Assembly (NCBI GenBank): GCA_046758065.1
Contig: JBHHZM010000090.1
Span: 1 to 13,092 of the forward strand
Origin: JBHHZM01 sp046758065
GTDB taxonomy: Bacteria > Pseudomonadota > Alphaproteobacteria > JAAXGF01
Reading direction: 5' to 3'
Length of the DNA stretch: 13,092 nucleotides
Made by a program: the position numbers and the translations under genes. The stretch's first letter is position 1; the number at the start of each line of letters is the position of its first letter. Shown here piece after piece: positions 7,439 to 13,092 of the stretch. The notes under the pieces were generated by a model. The model had not been told where the DNA came from and ran no database searches. It saw nothing but the letters and a program-made list of their open reading frames with translations.

Positions 7439-7460
7439 CCTGGTTCCCTCCCGCACCAGG
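7439..7460. other. Inverted repeat in the leader of the dppF-like gene
   Basis: CCTGGT (7439-7444) and ACCAGG (7455-7460) form a 6-bp stem. On the minus strand the loop displays GGGAGGGA, a purine-rich stretch like a ribosome binding site. It lies about 40 nt before the dppF-like start and could influence translation of the leader. No known riboswitch or leader family was recognised. Confidence 0.25.
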
Positions 7461-7488
7461 TTTTCACGGATCGCGACGTATGATTGTC

Positions 7489-7504
7489 CGCTTAGTGTTA
7501 AGCG
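7489..7504. promoter_or_regulatory. Operator-like palindrome upstream of the importer cluster
   Basis: A perfect 6-nt dyad, CGCTTA-N4-TAAGCG, stands in the 168 bp between the dppF-like start and the repeat. It suits binding by a dimeric regulator of the minus-strand importer genes. No regulator gene is present nearby, and I saw no clear -35/-10 pair. Confidence 0.3.
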
Positions 7505-7566
7505 AATCGGCCCGGAAGGCAAGCGATGACGGAACGATCTGTCGCGATGAGACGAGATGACGTCGC

Positions 7567-7704
7567 GGGCGCGGGGCTCAGGCGACTCACGCGCGAACAT
7601 TGCGACCTGCTCGCCCGGGTGCCGATCTCGGGCGCGGTTGAGAGCCTCACCTCGCCGCCGCGGTCGCCGTGACCCTGTACGAAATCGCCGGACGCGATGC
7701 CTGA
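7567..7704 (+). pseudogene. Orphan 3' fragment of rlmB (frameshifted)
   Basis: This stretch aligns with codons for the last 46 residues of rlmB (1226-1364), including the region of catalytic motif 3 and the TGA (7702-7704). The upstream four fifths of the gene is absent. One base is missing in the SLNLAA region (the left copy has CTCAACCTC, this copy CTCACCTC), so even the fragment is out of frame. Of seven other altered codons, five are synonymous, which suggests most divergence happened while the sequence still coded for a working protein. It has no start codon or ribosome binding site of its own. Confidence 0.88.
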
Positions 7705-7761
7705 GTCGCCCTTGCGCGGGCCGATTGCCGCGACTATCTTGCCCCAACCGCCCGGCGCCGG
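7567..7761 (+). repeat. Right copy of the ~195-bp direct repeat, ending inside tRNA-Thr
   Basis: The partner of 1226-1421 in the same orientation, with a single base deleted. The match continues about 57 nt past the rlmB stop and ends at GCCGG, the first five nucleotides of tRNA-Thr. The two copies enclose 6.1 kb holding exactly the five importer genes. The layout resembles the boundary repeats of an acquired segment, but no integrase or transposase is present between the copies. Confidence 0.93.
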
Positions 7762-7832
7762 ATTAGCTCAGCTGGTAGAGCAACTGATTTGTAATCAGTA
7801 GGTCGGGGGTTCGAGTCCCTCATCCGGCTCCA
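7757..7832 (+). tRNA. tRNA-Thr (anticodon TGT)
   Basis: A full cloverleaf of 76 nt. The acceptor GCCGGAT pairs with ATCCGGC, then discriminator T and an encoded CCA (7830-7832). The D arm is GCTCAGCTGGTAGAGC, the anticodon arm ACTGA-TTTGTAA-TCAGT with anticodon TGT, and the T arm GGGGGTTCGAGTCCCTC. Its first five bases are shared with the right end of the rlmB repeat. The 206 bp from here to the tolC stop hold no recognisable gene or clear terminator. Confidence 0.97.
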
Positions 7833-8009
7833 TATTTCTCAATAAAATAAATAAGATAGAGTCATATACTTGATACGTACATTCAGCAAATCGAACTATC
7901 TCGTCTGGCTGGGCAGGAGCTTGTAGCGGAGCGCCGCGTTTTCCTTTTCGCTTGCGGGCAAGGCCTGAAAGTTCCTGCGCCTTTAGCGCAATCCGTGATC
8001 CGGGCGCCG

Positions 8010-8027
8010 CAACCCGTTCAACCCGTT
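8010..8027. repeat. Tandem 9-bp repeat
   Basis: Two adjacent copies of CAACCCGTT lie just downstream of the tolC stop (minus strand). No function is evident; it may be chance or a replication slip. Confidence 0.4.
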
Positions 8028-8038
8028 GGGATTTTACT

Positions 8039-9421
8039 CTATCCGCCACCGTGGAAACCCCAGAGCTTGTCGCGCACCGCGTCGTAGTGGGCGCGCGGAT
8101 TGTAGACCTCCACGTCAAGGCCGATGCTTGCGGCCGTAAGGGCGCCGATCGCCGCCCTGAGAGCGAAGCTCGCCACCACCTCGTCACGCTGGGCACGCAC
8201 CAGATCGACCTTGGAGGTGAACAGCTCCTGTTCGGCGTCGAGCACGTCGAGCGTCGTGCGCGAGCCCACCGCCGCTTCCTGTTCGACCCCTTCGAGGGCG
8301 ATCTCGTTGGCCCGCACAGAATCCTCGAACGAGGTGATCCGGGCGCGCGCGGTCTGCAGATCCTGCCAGGCGCGCGTAACGTCCTCGATGACCGTCCGCC
8401 GGTTCTCGTCGACCTCGATCCGGCGCTGCGCGGCGACCTGGCGCGCCGCCCGCACCGCGGCGTATTCGGCGCCCGACTGGTACAGCGGCACCGTCAGGCG
8501 CGCCGCAATCGACGCCTGCTTGGTTCGGCTGTTGCGCGACCCACCGTCTTCTGAATAGCCCAATTGTCCGACCAGATTGACCTCGGGCAAGAGCTCGCCG
8601 GTGGCGATGCGGACGTCGTAGATCGCCGCGCGCTCGGCGTATTGGGCGCGCAGAATCGCCGGGTTTGCTTTCACCGCCGCCGCGCGGGCCTCGTCTTCGC
8701 TCGCCGGCAGCCCGCCGGCGGGTTCGGGCCGGGTGAGCTTTCCCGGCAGCGTGCCCACGGCGTTGAGATAGGCCGCGCGCGAAGCGATCAGATCACCCTC
8801 GGCGCGCACGCGGTCGGCGACCGCGTTCGACAGCCGCGCCTCGGCCTGAGCGACGTCGGTGCGAGTCACTTCGCCGACCTCGAAGCGGTCGCGCGCCGCT
8901 TCGAGCTGACGGCGCAGACGCTGCTCGTTGTTGGTCGCGAGATCGAGCACCGCGCCGTCGCGGTGCACGTCCATGTAGGCGGTGACCGTGTCGAGCAGCA
9001 CCTGCTGCTCGGTTTCGGCGAGACGCGCCCGGTCGGAGAGCACCAGATTCTCGGCCCGCGCCACGCTCGAAACCGTGCGCAAACCGCGAAACAACGGCTG
9101 CGTGAGATCAAGGGAACTCGTGATCGGCTTGCGGTTCTGAGCCGACGTGAAAAAGGAGGTCTGCGTGTTGACGCGCGACCTGCCGGCGTCCGCGTTGACG
9201 GTCACCGTGGGCCGCCAGCCGCTGAGCGCCTGGGGCACTTCCTCGTCGGTCGCACGCAACGCGGCGCGCTCGGCAAGCAGCGTCGGATTGCCGGCGTAGG
9301 CCCCGACCAGCGCCTCCTCGAGCGTTTCGCTCTTGGCGCTCGATCCGGTCGTCGCCGCCAAGATACAGAACGCCGCCAGAAAAGAATAAACGGTCCCGAA
9401 TTGCCGTTGTCTCGATGTCAT
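8039..9421 (-). CDS. tolC: TolC-family outer-membrane efflux protein
   Basis: A trimeric outer-membrane channel-tunnel subunit that serves tripartite efflux pumps and type I secretion. The chosen ATG (9419-9421) gives 460 residues, the usual TolC size, and starts a good signal peptide (MTSRQRQFGTVYSFLAAFCILAATTGSSAKS). An upstream in-frame start would add 59 arginine-rich residues and bury that signal. Two OEP repeats are visible, each with its typical helix-turn signature: EVGEVTRTDVAQAEARL in the first half and AVGSRTTLDVLDAEQEL in the second. LEEALVGAYAGNPTLLAERA after the signal is the usual mature start. It diverges from the glutathione transferase gene across about 197 bp. No membrane-fusion or pump partner is adjacent, so a shared, general TolC is likely. 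Confidence 0.92.
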   Translation of the reverse strand: MTSRQRQFGTVYSFLAAFCILAATTGSSAKSETLEEALVGAYAGNPTLLAERAALRATDEEVPQALSGWRPTVTVNADAGRSRVNTQTSFFTSAQNRKPITSSLDLTQPLFRGLRTVSSVARAENLVLSDRARLAETEQQVLLDTVTAYMDVHRDGAVLDLATNNEQRLRRQLEAARDRFEVGEVTRTDVAQAEARLSNAVADRVRAEGDLIASRAAYLNAVGTLPGKLTRPEPAGGLPASEDEARAAAVKANPAILRAQYAERAAIYDVRIATGELLPEVNLVGQLGYSEDGGSRNSRTKQASIAARLTVPLYQSGAEYAAVRAARQVAAQRRIEVDENRRTVIEDVTRAWQDLQTARARITSFEDSVRANEIALEGVEQEAAVGSRTTLDVLDAEQELFTSKVDLVRAQRDEVVASFALRAAIGALTAASIGLDVEVYNPRAHYDAVRDKLWGFHGGG

Positions 9422-9618
9422 GACTCCACCGTCGGAAACTGTCGACCGCGTTGGCGTCGCCGCCGCGCCGCGCCAGCGCTGAATCTTCGCCTGAAACGGC
9501 AAACCATACAAGACCGGGACGACTTCGGGCGCGATTTGGCGCGCCGATTGCCGTGGCGAGCGCGCAAGTTTCTTGTTATTGCTCCGCCGTCCCTCCAAAA
9601 GATACGAGCCATGCGCCG

Positions 9619-10236
9619 ATGATCGACCTCTATACCTGGAGTACGCCCAACGGCCGCAAGGCCTCCATCATGCTCGAAGAACTCGCCCTCGCCTACCGGG
9701 TCTTCGAGATCGACATCACCAAGGGCGAACAGCACGATCCCGAATTCCTCGCGATCAGCCCCAACAACAAGATACCGGCAATCGTCGATCACGACGCCCC
9801 CGACGGCGGATCCCTCTCGATATTCGAATCGGGCGCCATCCTGATCTACCTCGCCGAGAAGTGCGACCGCTTCCTGCCAAGCGCGTTCCGCCCGCGGCTT
9901 GCGGTACTGCAATGGCTGATGTTCCAGATGGGCAATGTCGGACCGTTCTTCGGCCAGGCGCATCACTTCCGCCGCTTCGCGCCCGAGAAGGTGCCCTACG
10001 CCATCGAACGCTACACCAACGAGACCCGCCGGCTCTACAGCGTGATGGACAAGCGGCTGGGCGAAACCGCTTATCTCGCCGGCGACGACTACACCATCGC
10101 CGACATCGCCACCTTCCCGTGGGCGGCGCGCCATTCCTGGCAGGGCGTCGACCTCGCCGAGTTCCCCAACGTCAAACGCTGGTACGACGCCGTCTGGCGG
10201 CGGCCTGCGGTCAAGAAGGGCTACGACGTGCCGTGA
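9619..10236 (+). CDS. Glutathione S-transferase, Nu-class YfcG-like disulfide reductase
   Basis: A cytosolic thioredoxin-fold protein of 205 residues. The N-terminus MIDLYTWSTPNGRKASIMLEE carries the T9-P-N11-G motif of YfcG/YghU proteins, which bind glutathione or its disulfide in place of a catalytic Cys, Ser or Tyr. NNKIPAIVDHDAPDGGSLSIFESGAILIYLAEK (about 48-80) contains the cis-proline and the Glu-Ser contacts for glutathione. The helical C-terminal domain has the family pattern GPFFGQAHHF and the N-capping box YTIADIATFPW. The ATG at 9619 matches family starts; the upstream in-frame extension does not. It ends slightly earlier than E. coli YfcG. Activity toward organic disulfides or hydroperoxides is inferred from the family. 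Confidence 0.92.
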   Translation: MIDLYTWSTPNGRKASIMLEELALAYRVFEIDITKGEQHDPEFLAISPNNKIPAIVDHDAPDGGSLSIFESGAILIYLAEKCDRFLPSAFRPRLAVLQWLMFQMGNVGPFFGQAHHFRRFAPEKVPYAIERYTNETRRLYSVMDKRLGETAYLAGDDYTIADIATFPWAARHSWQGVDLAEFPNVKRWYDAVWRRPAVKKGYDVP

Positions 10237-10334
10237 GCGCGCCGTTGCAGCGAGCGGCGGTGAAACGGGTGCGCGAAGCGCTCGCGCGCATCACCGGGGC
10301 GCCGGCGGTCGAAGACCTCGGCGGCGCGCCCTGA
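10233..10334 (+). CDS. Possible 33-residue ORF overlapping the glutathione transferase stop
   Basis: A GTG start (10233-10235) overlaps the TGA of the glutathione transferase gene as GTGA and opens a short frame, MSAPLQRAAVKRVREALARITGAPAVEDLGGAP, ending at TGA 10332-10334. Nearly all third positions are G or C, as in neighbouring real genes, and the middle can form a basic amphipathic helix. No family is recognised and there is no clear ribosome binding site, so translation would depend on coupling. GC-rich DNA readily gives open frames of this size. Confidence 0.2.
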   Translation: MSAPLQRAAVKRVREALARITGAPAVEDLGGAP

Positions 10335-10461
10335 GCGCCGCGCCGGCGCGACGCCAGCGACACCTCCCCGACGACCACGGAACGGCCACCGGCGCCTACG
10401 CGCCGCCCGTGACCGCGATCACTTACTTGGGCGGGATCCTGCGCTATTTGTTCAGTGTCGA

Positions 10462-10476
10462 TTAATCTATCGTTAA
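10462..10476. promoter_or_regulatory. CtrA-type box, perfect TTAA-N7-TTAA
   Basis: TTAATCTATCGTTAA is an exact match to the full CtrA recognition pattern of alphaproteobacteria. It sits in an AT-rich stretch about 107 bp before the FecR-domain gene. A second near-match lies downstream at 10513-10527. The binding role is inferred from pattern and position only. Confidence 0.45.
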
Positions 10477-10512
10477 ACATCGAACGGTCGGAAACGTTTT
10501 AAATACTTGTGG

Positions 10513-10547
10513 TTAACTGAATGGTAATCGCAACGAGCGCTTAAAAT
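10513..10547 (+). promoter_or_regulatory. Candidate CtrA-type promoter of the FecR-domain gene
   Basis: TTAACTGAATGGTAA (10513-10527) matches TTAA-N7-TTAA at 7 of 8 bases. It ends 14 nt before TAAAAT (10542-10547), a 5/6 match to the -10 consensus. The box would therefore cover the -35 position, as in known CtrA-activated promoters, which usually lack a good -35. Transcription would start near 10554, giving a leader of about 30 nt. The sequence from 10335 to 10460 shows no gene. Confidence 0.4.
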
Positions 10548-10582
10548 ATTCATGTAAACAAGGGTTCCAGGCGGTACGTCCC

Positions 10583-11905
10583 ATGTTCGAGCACAAGTCG
10601 ATGAGAGTGGCGGCTTCCTGGGTGATTTTCGCCCTCGCCCTGGTCTGGACCGGCGCGCAAGCCGGCGCGGCGACGACCGTGGGCGACGCCAGTAGCGTCG
10701 TCAACGTGGTGTCGGGAACGTTGACCGGAAACATCAGGCTGCTTTCGCTGCGGGACGCGGTCTTTCAGGATGAAAACATCCGGACCGGACGCGGCAGCGC
10801 GACCGAGATCACCTTTCTCGACGGCACCACCGTTACGATGGGCGAGAACTCGGAGCTCGCCCTCACCGAGGTCGTGTTCGATCCCGACCCGACGGTCAGC
10901 AGACTCATCGTGTCGGCGACCCGGGGCGTGTTCAGGTTCATCTCGGGCACGCTCGATTCGACGTCTTACCAGATACGCACCCCGGTGGCGACGATCGGCA
11001 TCCGCGGCACCGTCTGGAACCTGATCGTCGAGCCCGACGGCACCACCACGGTGAGCGTCGATCAGGGAGTCGTGACGGTCATCAACCGGGACGGAGTCGC
11101 CGCGACGCTCGATTCCCCGGGACTATCGACCCGCGTTCGCCCGGCGGCAGCGACGGAATCGAGCCCGCCGCCGACGCCGCCCGGACCGCCGCCGACGTCC
11201 TTCACTGCGCGCGTCGAAAAGATGGATCGGACGGTTGCGCAAGGGCGTCGAACGCGTGCCCCGGTCGGCGACGGTGTCGCCGGCGATTCGATCCGAGCGG
11301 GTGCCGGCGGCGGCGCCCGGAGCGGGAGCGGTTCGTCGCTGGTTGTCGCCGGCGACGGGTCGCCGCCGGCTTCCGCCGAAGACATCGGCGAGACGGTGGT
11401 CGCGGCCGGCGGCGAAACGCCCGGCGCGGCTGCCGCAAGCTCTTGGGCCAGCGGTGCGGATAATCCGGAGAGTGCCGGCCGTCCGACCGTGACCGGGAGG
11501 TCCCGCACGGACGACGGCGCCGGCGGCGGATCCGGCGACGACGACAAGACCGCCGTCCTGCTCGCCGCGGCCGGTGGCGGGGATGCCGGGGGCGGCGACG
11601 GTTCGGGCGGCGGGAGTGACAGGGCGCCAAAGTCCAACGCGGGAAACGCCGCCGCGGACGGCGGTTCGGCGGGCGAGATTTCGACCGTCTCGGGCCTCAT
11701 GGAGTACAAGTTCGAGATCCTCGCGCTCAGCCTCGTCCTCGCCTTCCTGCTGCACCGCGAGCTGGGCACCCCCGCGCGGGGTCGGGCGTATGCCTCCGCG
11801 CTCGGTCGCGTCACCGCGTTCTGCGGCTGCTGGGCGGCCGTCTGGATGTTCTTCGGCATCGTACTCGCCGCGCTCTACTCCTTCGGCGAGTTCGCCCTGT
11901 CCTGA
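10583..11905 (+). CDS. FecR-domain envelope protein with low-complexity linker and C-terminal two-helix anchor
   Basis: A 440-residue protein of unknown role. A signal peptide or N-terminal helix (about 8-30, ending AQAGAA) leads to a FecR domain at about 36-170. Its fingerprint is clear: ENIRTGRGSATEITFLDGTTVTMGENSEL (64-92), RGVFRFISG (114-122) and YQIRTPVATIGIRGT (129-143). Residues from about 190 to 368 are a Pro-, Gly-, Ala- and Asp-rich disordered linker. Two membrane helices follow at about 376-394 and 409-434. The FecR domain is thus predicted in the periplasm, tethered from its C-terminal side. Classical FecR anti-sigma regulators have one helix before this domain and a sigma-factor gene nearby, and neither is seen here. 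A downstream ATG at 10601 is an alternative start. The upstream region carries CtrA-like boxes. Confidence 0.85.
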   Translation: MFEHKSMRVAASWVIFALALVWTGAQAGAATTVGDASSVVNVVSGTLTGNIRLLSLRDAVFQDENIRTGRGSATEITFLDGTTVTMGENSELALTEVVFDPDPTVSRLIVSATRGVFRFISGTLDSTSYQIRTPVATIGIRGTVWNLIVEPDGTTTVSVDQGVVTVINRDGVAATLDSPGLSTRVRPAAATESSPPPTPPGPPPTSFTARVEKMDRTVAQGRRTRAPVGDGVAGDSIRAGAGGGARSGSGSSLVVAGDGSPPASAEDIGETVVAAGGETPGAAAASSWASGADNPESAGRPTVTGRSRTDDGAGGGSGDDDKTAVLLAAAGGGDAGGGDGSGGGSDRAPKSNAGNAAADGGSAGEISTVSGLMEYKFEILALSLVLAFLLHRELGTPARGRAYASALGRVTAFCGCWAAVWMFFGIVLAALYSFGEFALS

Positions 11906-12067
11906 TCCCGGAGCGAGGCGCCGTCCCGGCGCGTCGGCGCGCCCCTTGCGCGAGAACCGTGAACACGCGACACTGCCGCCGAGGCGGAGCGCCGCCCGGA
12001 GGAACGGGGATCAGGCACCCCGATCGCCCCGGCGGGCCGACAACCGGGAGCGAGGCGAGGCGAGAGC

Positions 12068-12331
12068 GTGAGCCGGGAGAGAACCAGGAGACTTGAACTC
12101 TGGGGGTGGATTCTGTTCGTGGTCTCCGCTCTGCTGTTCATCGCCTCGAGCCTGCGCAGCGGCGACGTATTGAGCCTGCTCGGCGGCCTGTTCTTCTTCG
12201 CCGCCTGCGTGGTGTTCCTCGTGCCGTTTCGCAAAAGACGACCGGCGACCGACGGCGCCGTCGCATCTCGCGTTCGACCCGGGCCGCCGTCGTCCGGGGA
12301 GTTGTTGACAGGTCGAAAGCCGCCAATCTAA
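12068..12331 (+). CDS. Small two-helix inner-membrane protein, function unknown
   Basis: An 87-residue protein starting with GTG. A charged N-terminus (MSRERTRRLE) is followed by a first helix (about 11-28, LWGWILFVVSALLFIASS), a short SLRSGDVLS loop, a second helix (about 35-53, LLGGLFFFAACVVFLVPF), then RKRR and a polar tail. The positive-charge pattern suggests both termini in the cytoplasm. I recall short alphaproteobacterial proteins with this LWGW...SGD...GG-LFF layout, often misannotated as oxidase subunits, but no function is known to me. The ribosome binding site is weak (GAGGCGAG about 8-10 nt upstream). It follows the FecR gene by 162 bp. Its last 27 nt overlap the likely tRNA-Ser promoter. 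Confidence 0.62.
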   Translation: MSRERTRRLELWGWILFVVSALLFIASSLRSGDVLSLLGGLFFFAACVVFLVPFRKRRPATDGAVASRVRPGPPSSGELLTGRKPPI

Positions 12332-12334
12332 ATT
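12305..12334 (+). promoter_or_regulatory. Likely promoter of tRNA-Ser
   Basis: A perfect -35 TTGACA (12305-12310) is followed after 18 nt by TAAATT (12329-12334), 4/6 to the -10 consensus. Transcription would start about 15 nt before tRNA-Ser. The pair overlaps the last codons and stop of the small membrane-protein gene. Confidence 0.5.
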
Positions 12335-12356
12335 CCGGCGGCGCGACGCGCGCACC

Positions 12357-12449
12357 GGAGGGATGGCCGAGAGGTCGAAGGCGGCGGTTTGCTAAACCGT
12401 TGTACGGTGACAAGCCGTACCGGGGGTTCGAATCCCCCTCCCTCCGCCA
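12357..12449 (+). tRNA. tRNA-Ser (anticodon GCT)
   Basis: A class II tRNA of 93 nt. The acceptor GGAGGGA pairs with TCCCTCC, followed by discriminator G and an encoded CCA (12447-12449). The anticodon loop TTTGCTAAA carries GCT and reads AGC/AGU. A long variable arm (TGTACGGTGACAAGCCGTAC region) and a T arm GGGGGTTCGAATCCCCC are present, as expected for tRNA-Ser. AT-rich DNA follows with no clear hairpin terminator. Confidence 0.97.
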
Positions 12450-12522
12450 GTATATAGCTTTAAGTAATTGAGTTATTTGAGTTATATAGAAAGTCGTGTC
12501 GAGACGGTCCACAATTCCGTCC

Positions 12523-12873
12523 TCATTTCCGCTGACGGTTGACGCGGTTACGCTGGCATGGTTTTCGCCACGGACAGCCCACCCGGCGGTCCAGGCTGCG
12601 CACGGAAACTTCGAGGCCGGAGGCCACATCAGAGAGGGAAGTTGCCAGTCTTGCAGCTACCATCGCCCGCCGGCTCTCGCTCAAGCGCCGGCGGTGGAGG
12701 TTGAGGCTCGACACGTCATCGTCGCTTCGCGCACGCGCGCGCGGCATCCGTACATACCCTAGTCTGTAAACAGGAACACTCTCCTTCCCTTCTGTAGACT
12801 CGCGCGCGCGGTCTGTGTCGTGGCCCGGCAGGGTATTCCCGGCGCCTTCGCGCGCCGCAATAGCACTGGCCAT
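12523..12873 (-). pseudogene. Relic of a ParB-like (plasmid/phage) DNA-binding protein
   Basis: A 116-codon open frame on the minus strand whose middle (residues about 53-97, positions 12583-12717) reads VSSLNLHRRRLSESRRAMVAARLA, then SDVASGLEVSVRSLDRR. The first part resembles the helical segment after the ParB N-terminal domain in plasmid and prophage proteins (typically SLNLHRRHLSESQRAMVAA). The second part resembles the following HTH, but the usual spacer between them is missing. No ParB nuclease-like domain is found upstream, and the residues outside 53-97 match nothing I know. It looks like a degraded fragment, not a working gene. The rest of 12450-13092 shows no convincing coding region. 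Confidence 0.4.
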
Positions 12874-12884
12874 CCGTCACGAAT

Positions 12885-12899
12885 GTTCCTATCATGTTC
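12885..12899. promoter_or_regulatory. LexA-like box, GTTC-N7-GTTC
   Basis: GTTCCTATCATGTTC matches the direct-repeat SOS box of alphaproteobacteria exactly at its eight fixed bases. It lies 11 bp upstream of the ATG (12873) of the minus-strand relic ORF. About 0.4 such matches are expected by chance in a window this long if bases were equally frequent, so the call is weak. Confidence 0.25.
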
Positions 12900-13092
12900 T
12901 CTTACCTGATATCACTTTGATCCCGCCGCCATGGTCCTGTTGCCCGATCCCGCGCCCGCGCTTGTTCCGTTGCGCGTTTTCGCCGCCCGGCATTGTCAGA
13001 AGAAATCGGCTTGAGCTGGCGAACGGCTGCGCCTAGCTGTGGTTTCCATGACCGTTGTTCAGAGCGCGGGCATTAGCCTGCTGACTGGTGGT

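Noticed and set aside
6229..7560. A 443-codon plus-strand open frame opposite the dppF-like gene
   Set aside because: Antisense shadow; the minus strand carries Walker A, signature and Walker B in order.
7795..8196. Minus-strand open frame running from tolC DNA across 7833-8038 into tRNA-Thr
   Set aside because: It ends inside the antisense of tRNA-Thr (SNMEPDEGLEPPTY-type tail), a known kind of false ORF; no family was recognised in the gap.
9422..9598. A 59-residue N-terminal extension of TolC
   Set aside because: It would put an arginine-rich stretch before an otherwise good signal peptide; the ATG at 9419-9421 gives normal family length.
8564..9622. A 352-codon plus-strand open frame opposite tolC
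   Set aside because: Antisense shadow without recognisable domain; the minus strand encodes TolC with a signal peptide.
11062..11859. Minus-strand open frames opposite the FecR-domain gene
   Set aside because: Pro/Ala/Ser/Arg-rich low-complexity shadows of the Gly-rich linker; no motif or ribosome binding site.
12931..13014. Short plus-strand frame (MVLLPDPAPALVPLRVFAAR...) downstream of the LexA-like box
   Set aside because: Only 27 codons, no ribosome binding site and no similarity I can name.
13048..13092. Possible start of a plus-strand gene running off the right edge (MTVVQSAGISLLTGG)
   Set aside because: Fifteen codons without a ribosome binding site or recognisable family are too little to call.

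Overview
The window looks like a chromosomal segment of a GC-rich alphaproteobacterium, probably near the Rhodospirillales. The evidence is the EF-Tu N-terminus with the tRNA-Tyr/tRNA-Gly/tuf order beside rlmB, high GC at third codon positions, and sites resembling CtrA (TTAA-N7-TTAA) and alphaproteobacterial LexA (GTTC-N7-GTTC). No rRNA, CRISPR array, transposase or integrase gene was found.

Left end (1-1421): the first 18 codons of tuf (minus), preceded by tRNA-Gly(TCC) and tRNA-Tyr(GTA) with a good sigma70 promoter; rlmB diverges on the plus strand. Middle (1422-7566): a complete five-gene Opp/Dpp-family ABC importer. One ATPase gene (dppD-like) is on the plus strand behind rlmB. The second ATPase, the binding protein and both permeases form a converging minus-strand cluster (dppF-, dppA-, dppB-, dppC-like). 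A perfect palindrome lies between the two converging units.

The most striking feature is that this importer block is bracketed by two direct copies, about 195 bp each and about 92% identical, of the 3' end of rlmB. The left copy is the end of the intact gene. The right copy is an orphan with a 1-nt deletion, and it runs straight into tRNA-Thr(TGT). The simplest reading is an ancestral rlmB/tRNA-Thr junction opened by acquisition of the importer. The divergence is mostly synonymous, which suggests that the two copies evolved as working genes, perhaps in different lineages.

Right part (7757-13092): tRNA-Thr; a TolC-family outer-membrane efflux protein (minus); a divergent Nu-class, YfcG-like glutathione transferase (plus); a FecR-domain envelope protein with an unusual two-helix C-terminal anchor behind an AT-rich region with CtrA-like boxes; a small two-helix membrane protein; and tRNA-Ser(GCT) with its promoter overlapping the end of that small gene. 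The last 640 bp hold no convincing intact gene. They contain a relic resembling the helical/HTH part of ParB-like plasmid or phage proteins, with a LexA-like box upstream. This may be the trace of an old element beside tRNA-Ser.

The importer genes plausibly form one machine: a periplasmic binding protein, two permeases and two ATPases taking up peptides or a related ligand. The other genes are ordinary envelope or redox functions with no shared pathway visible.
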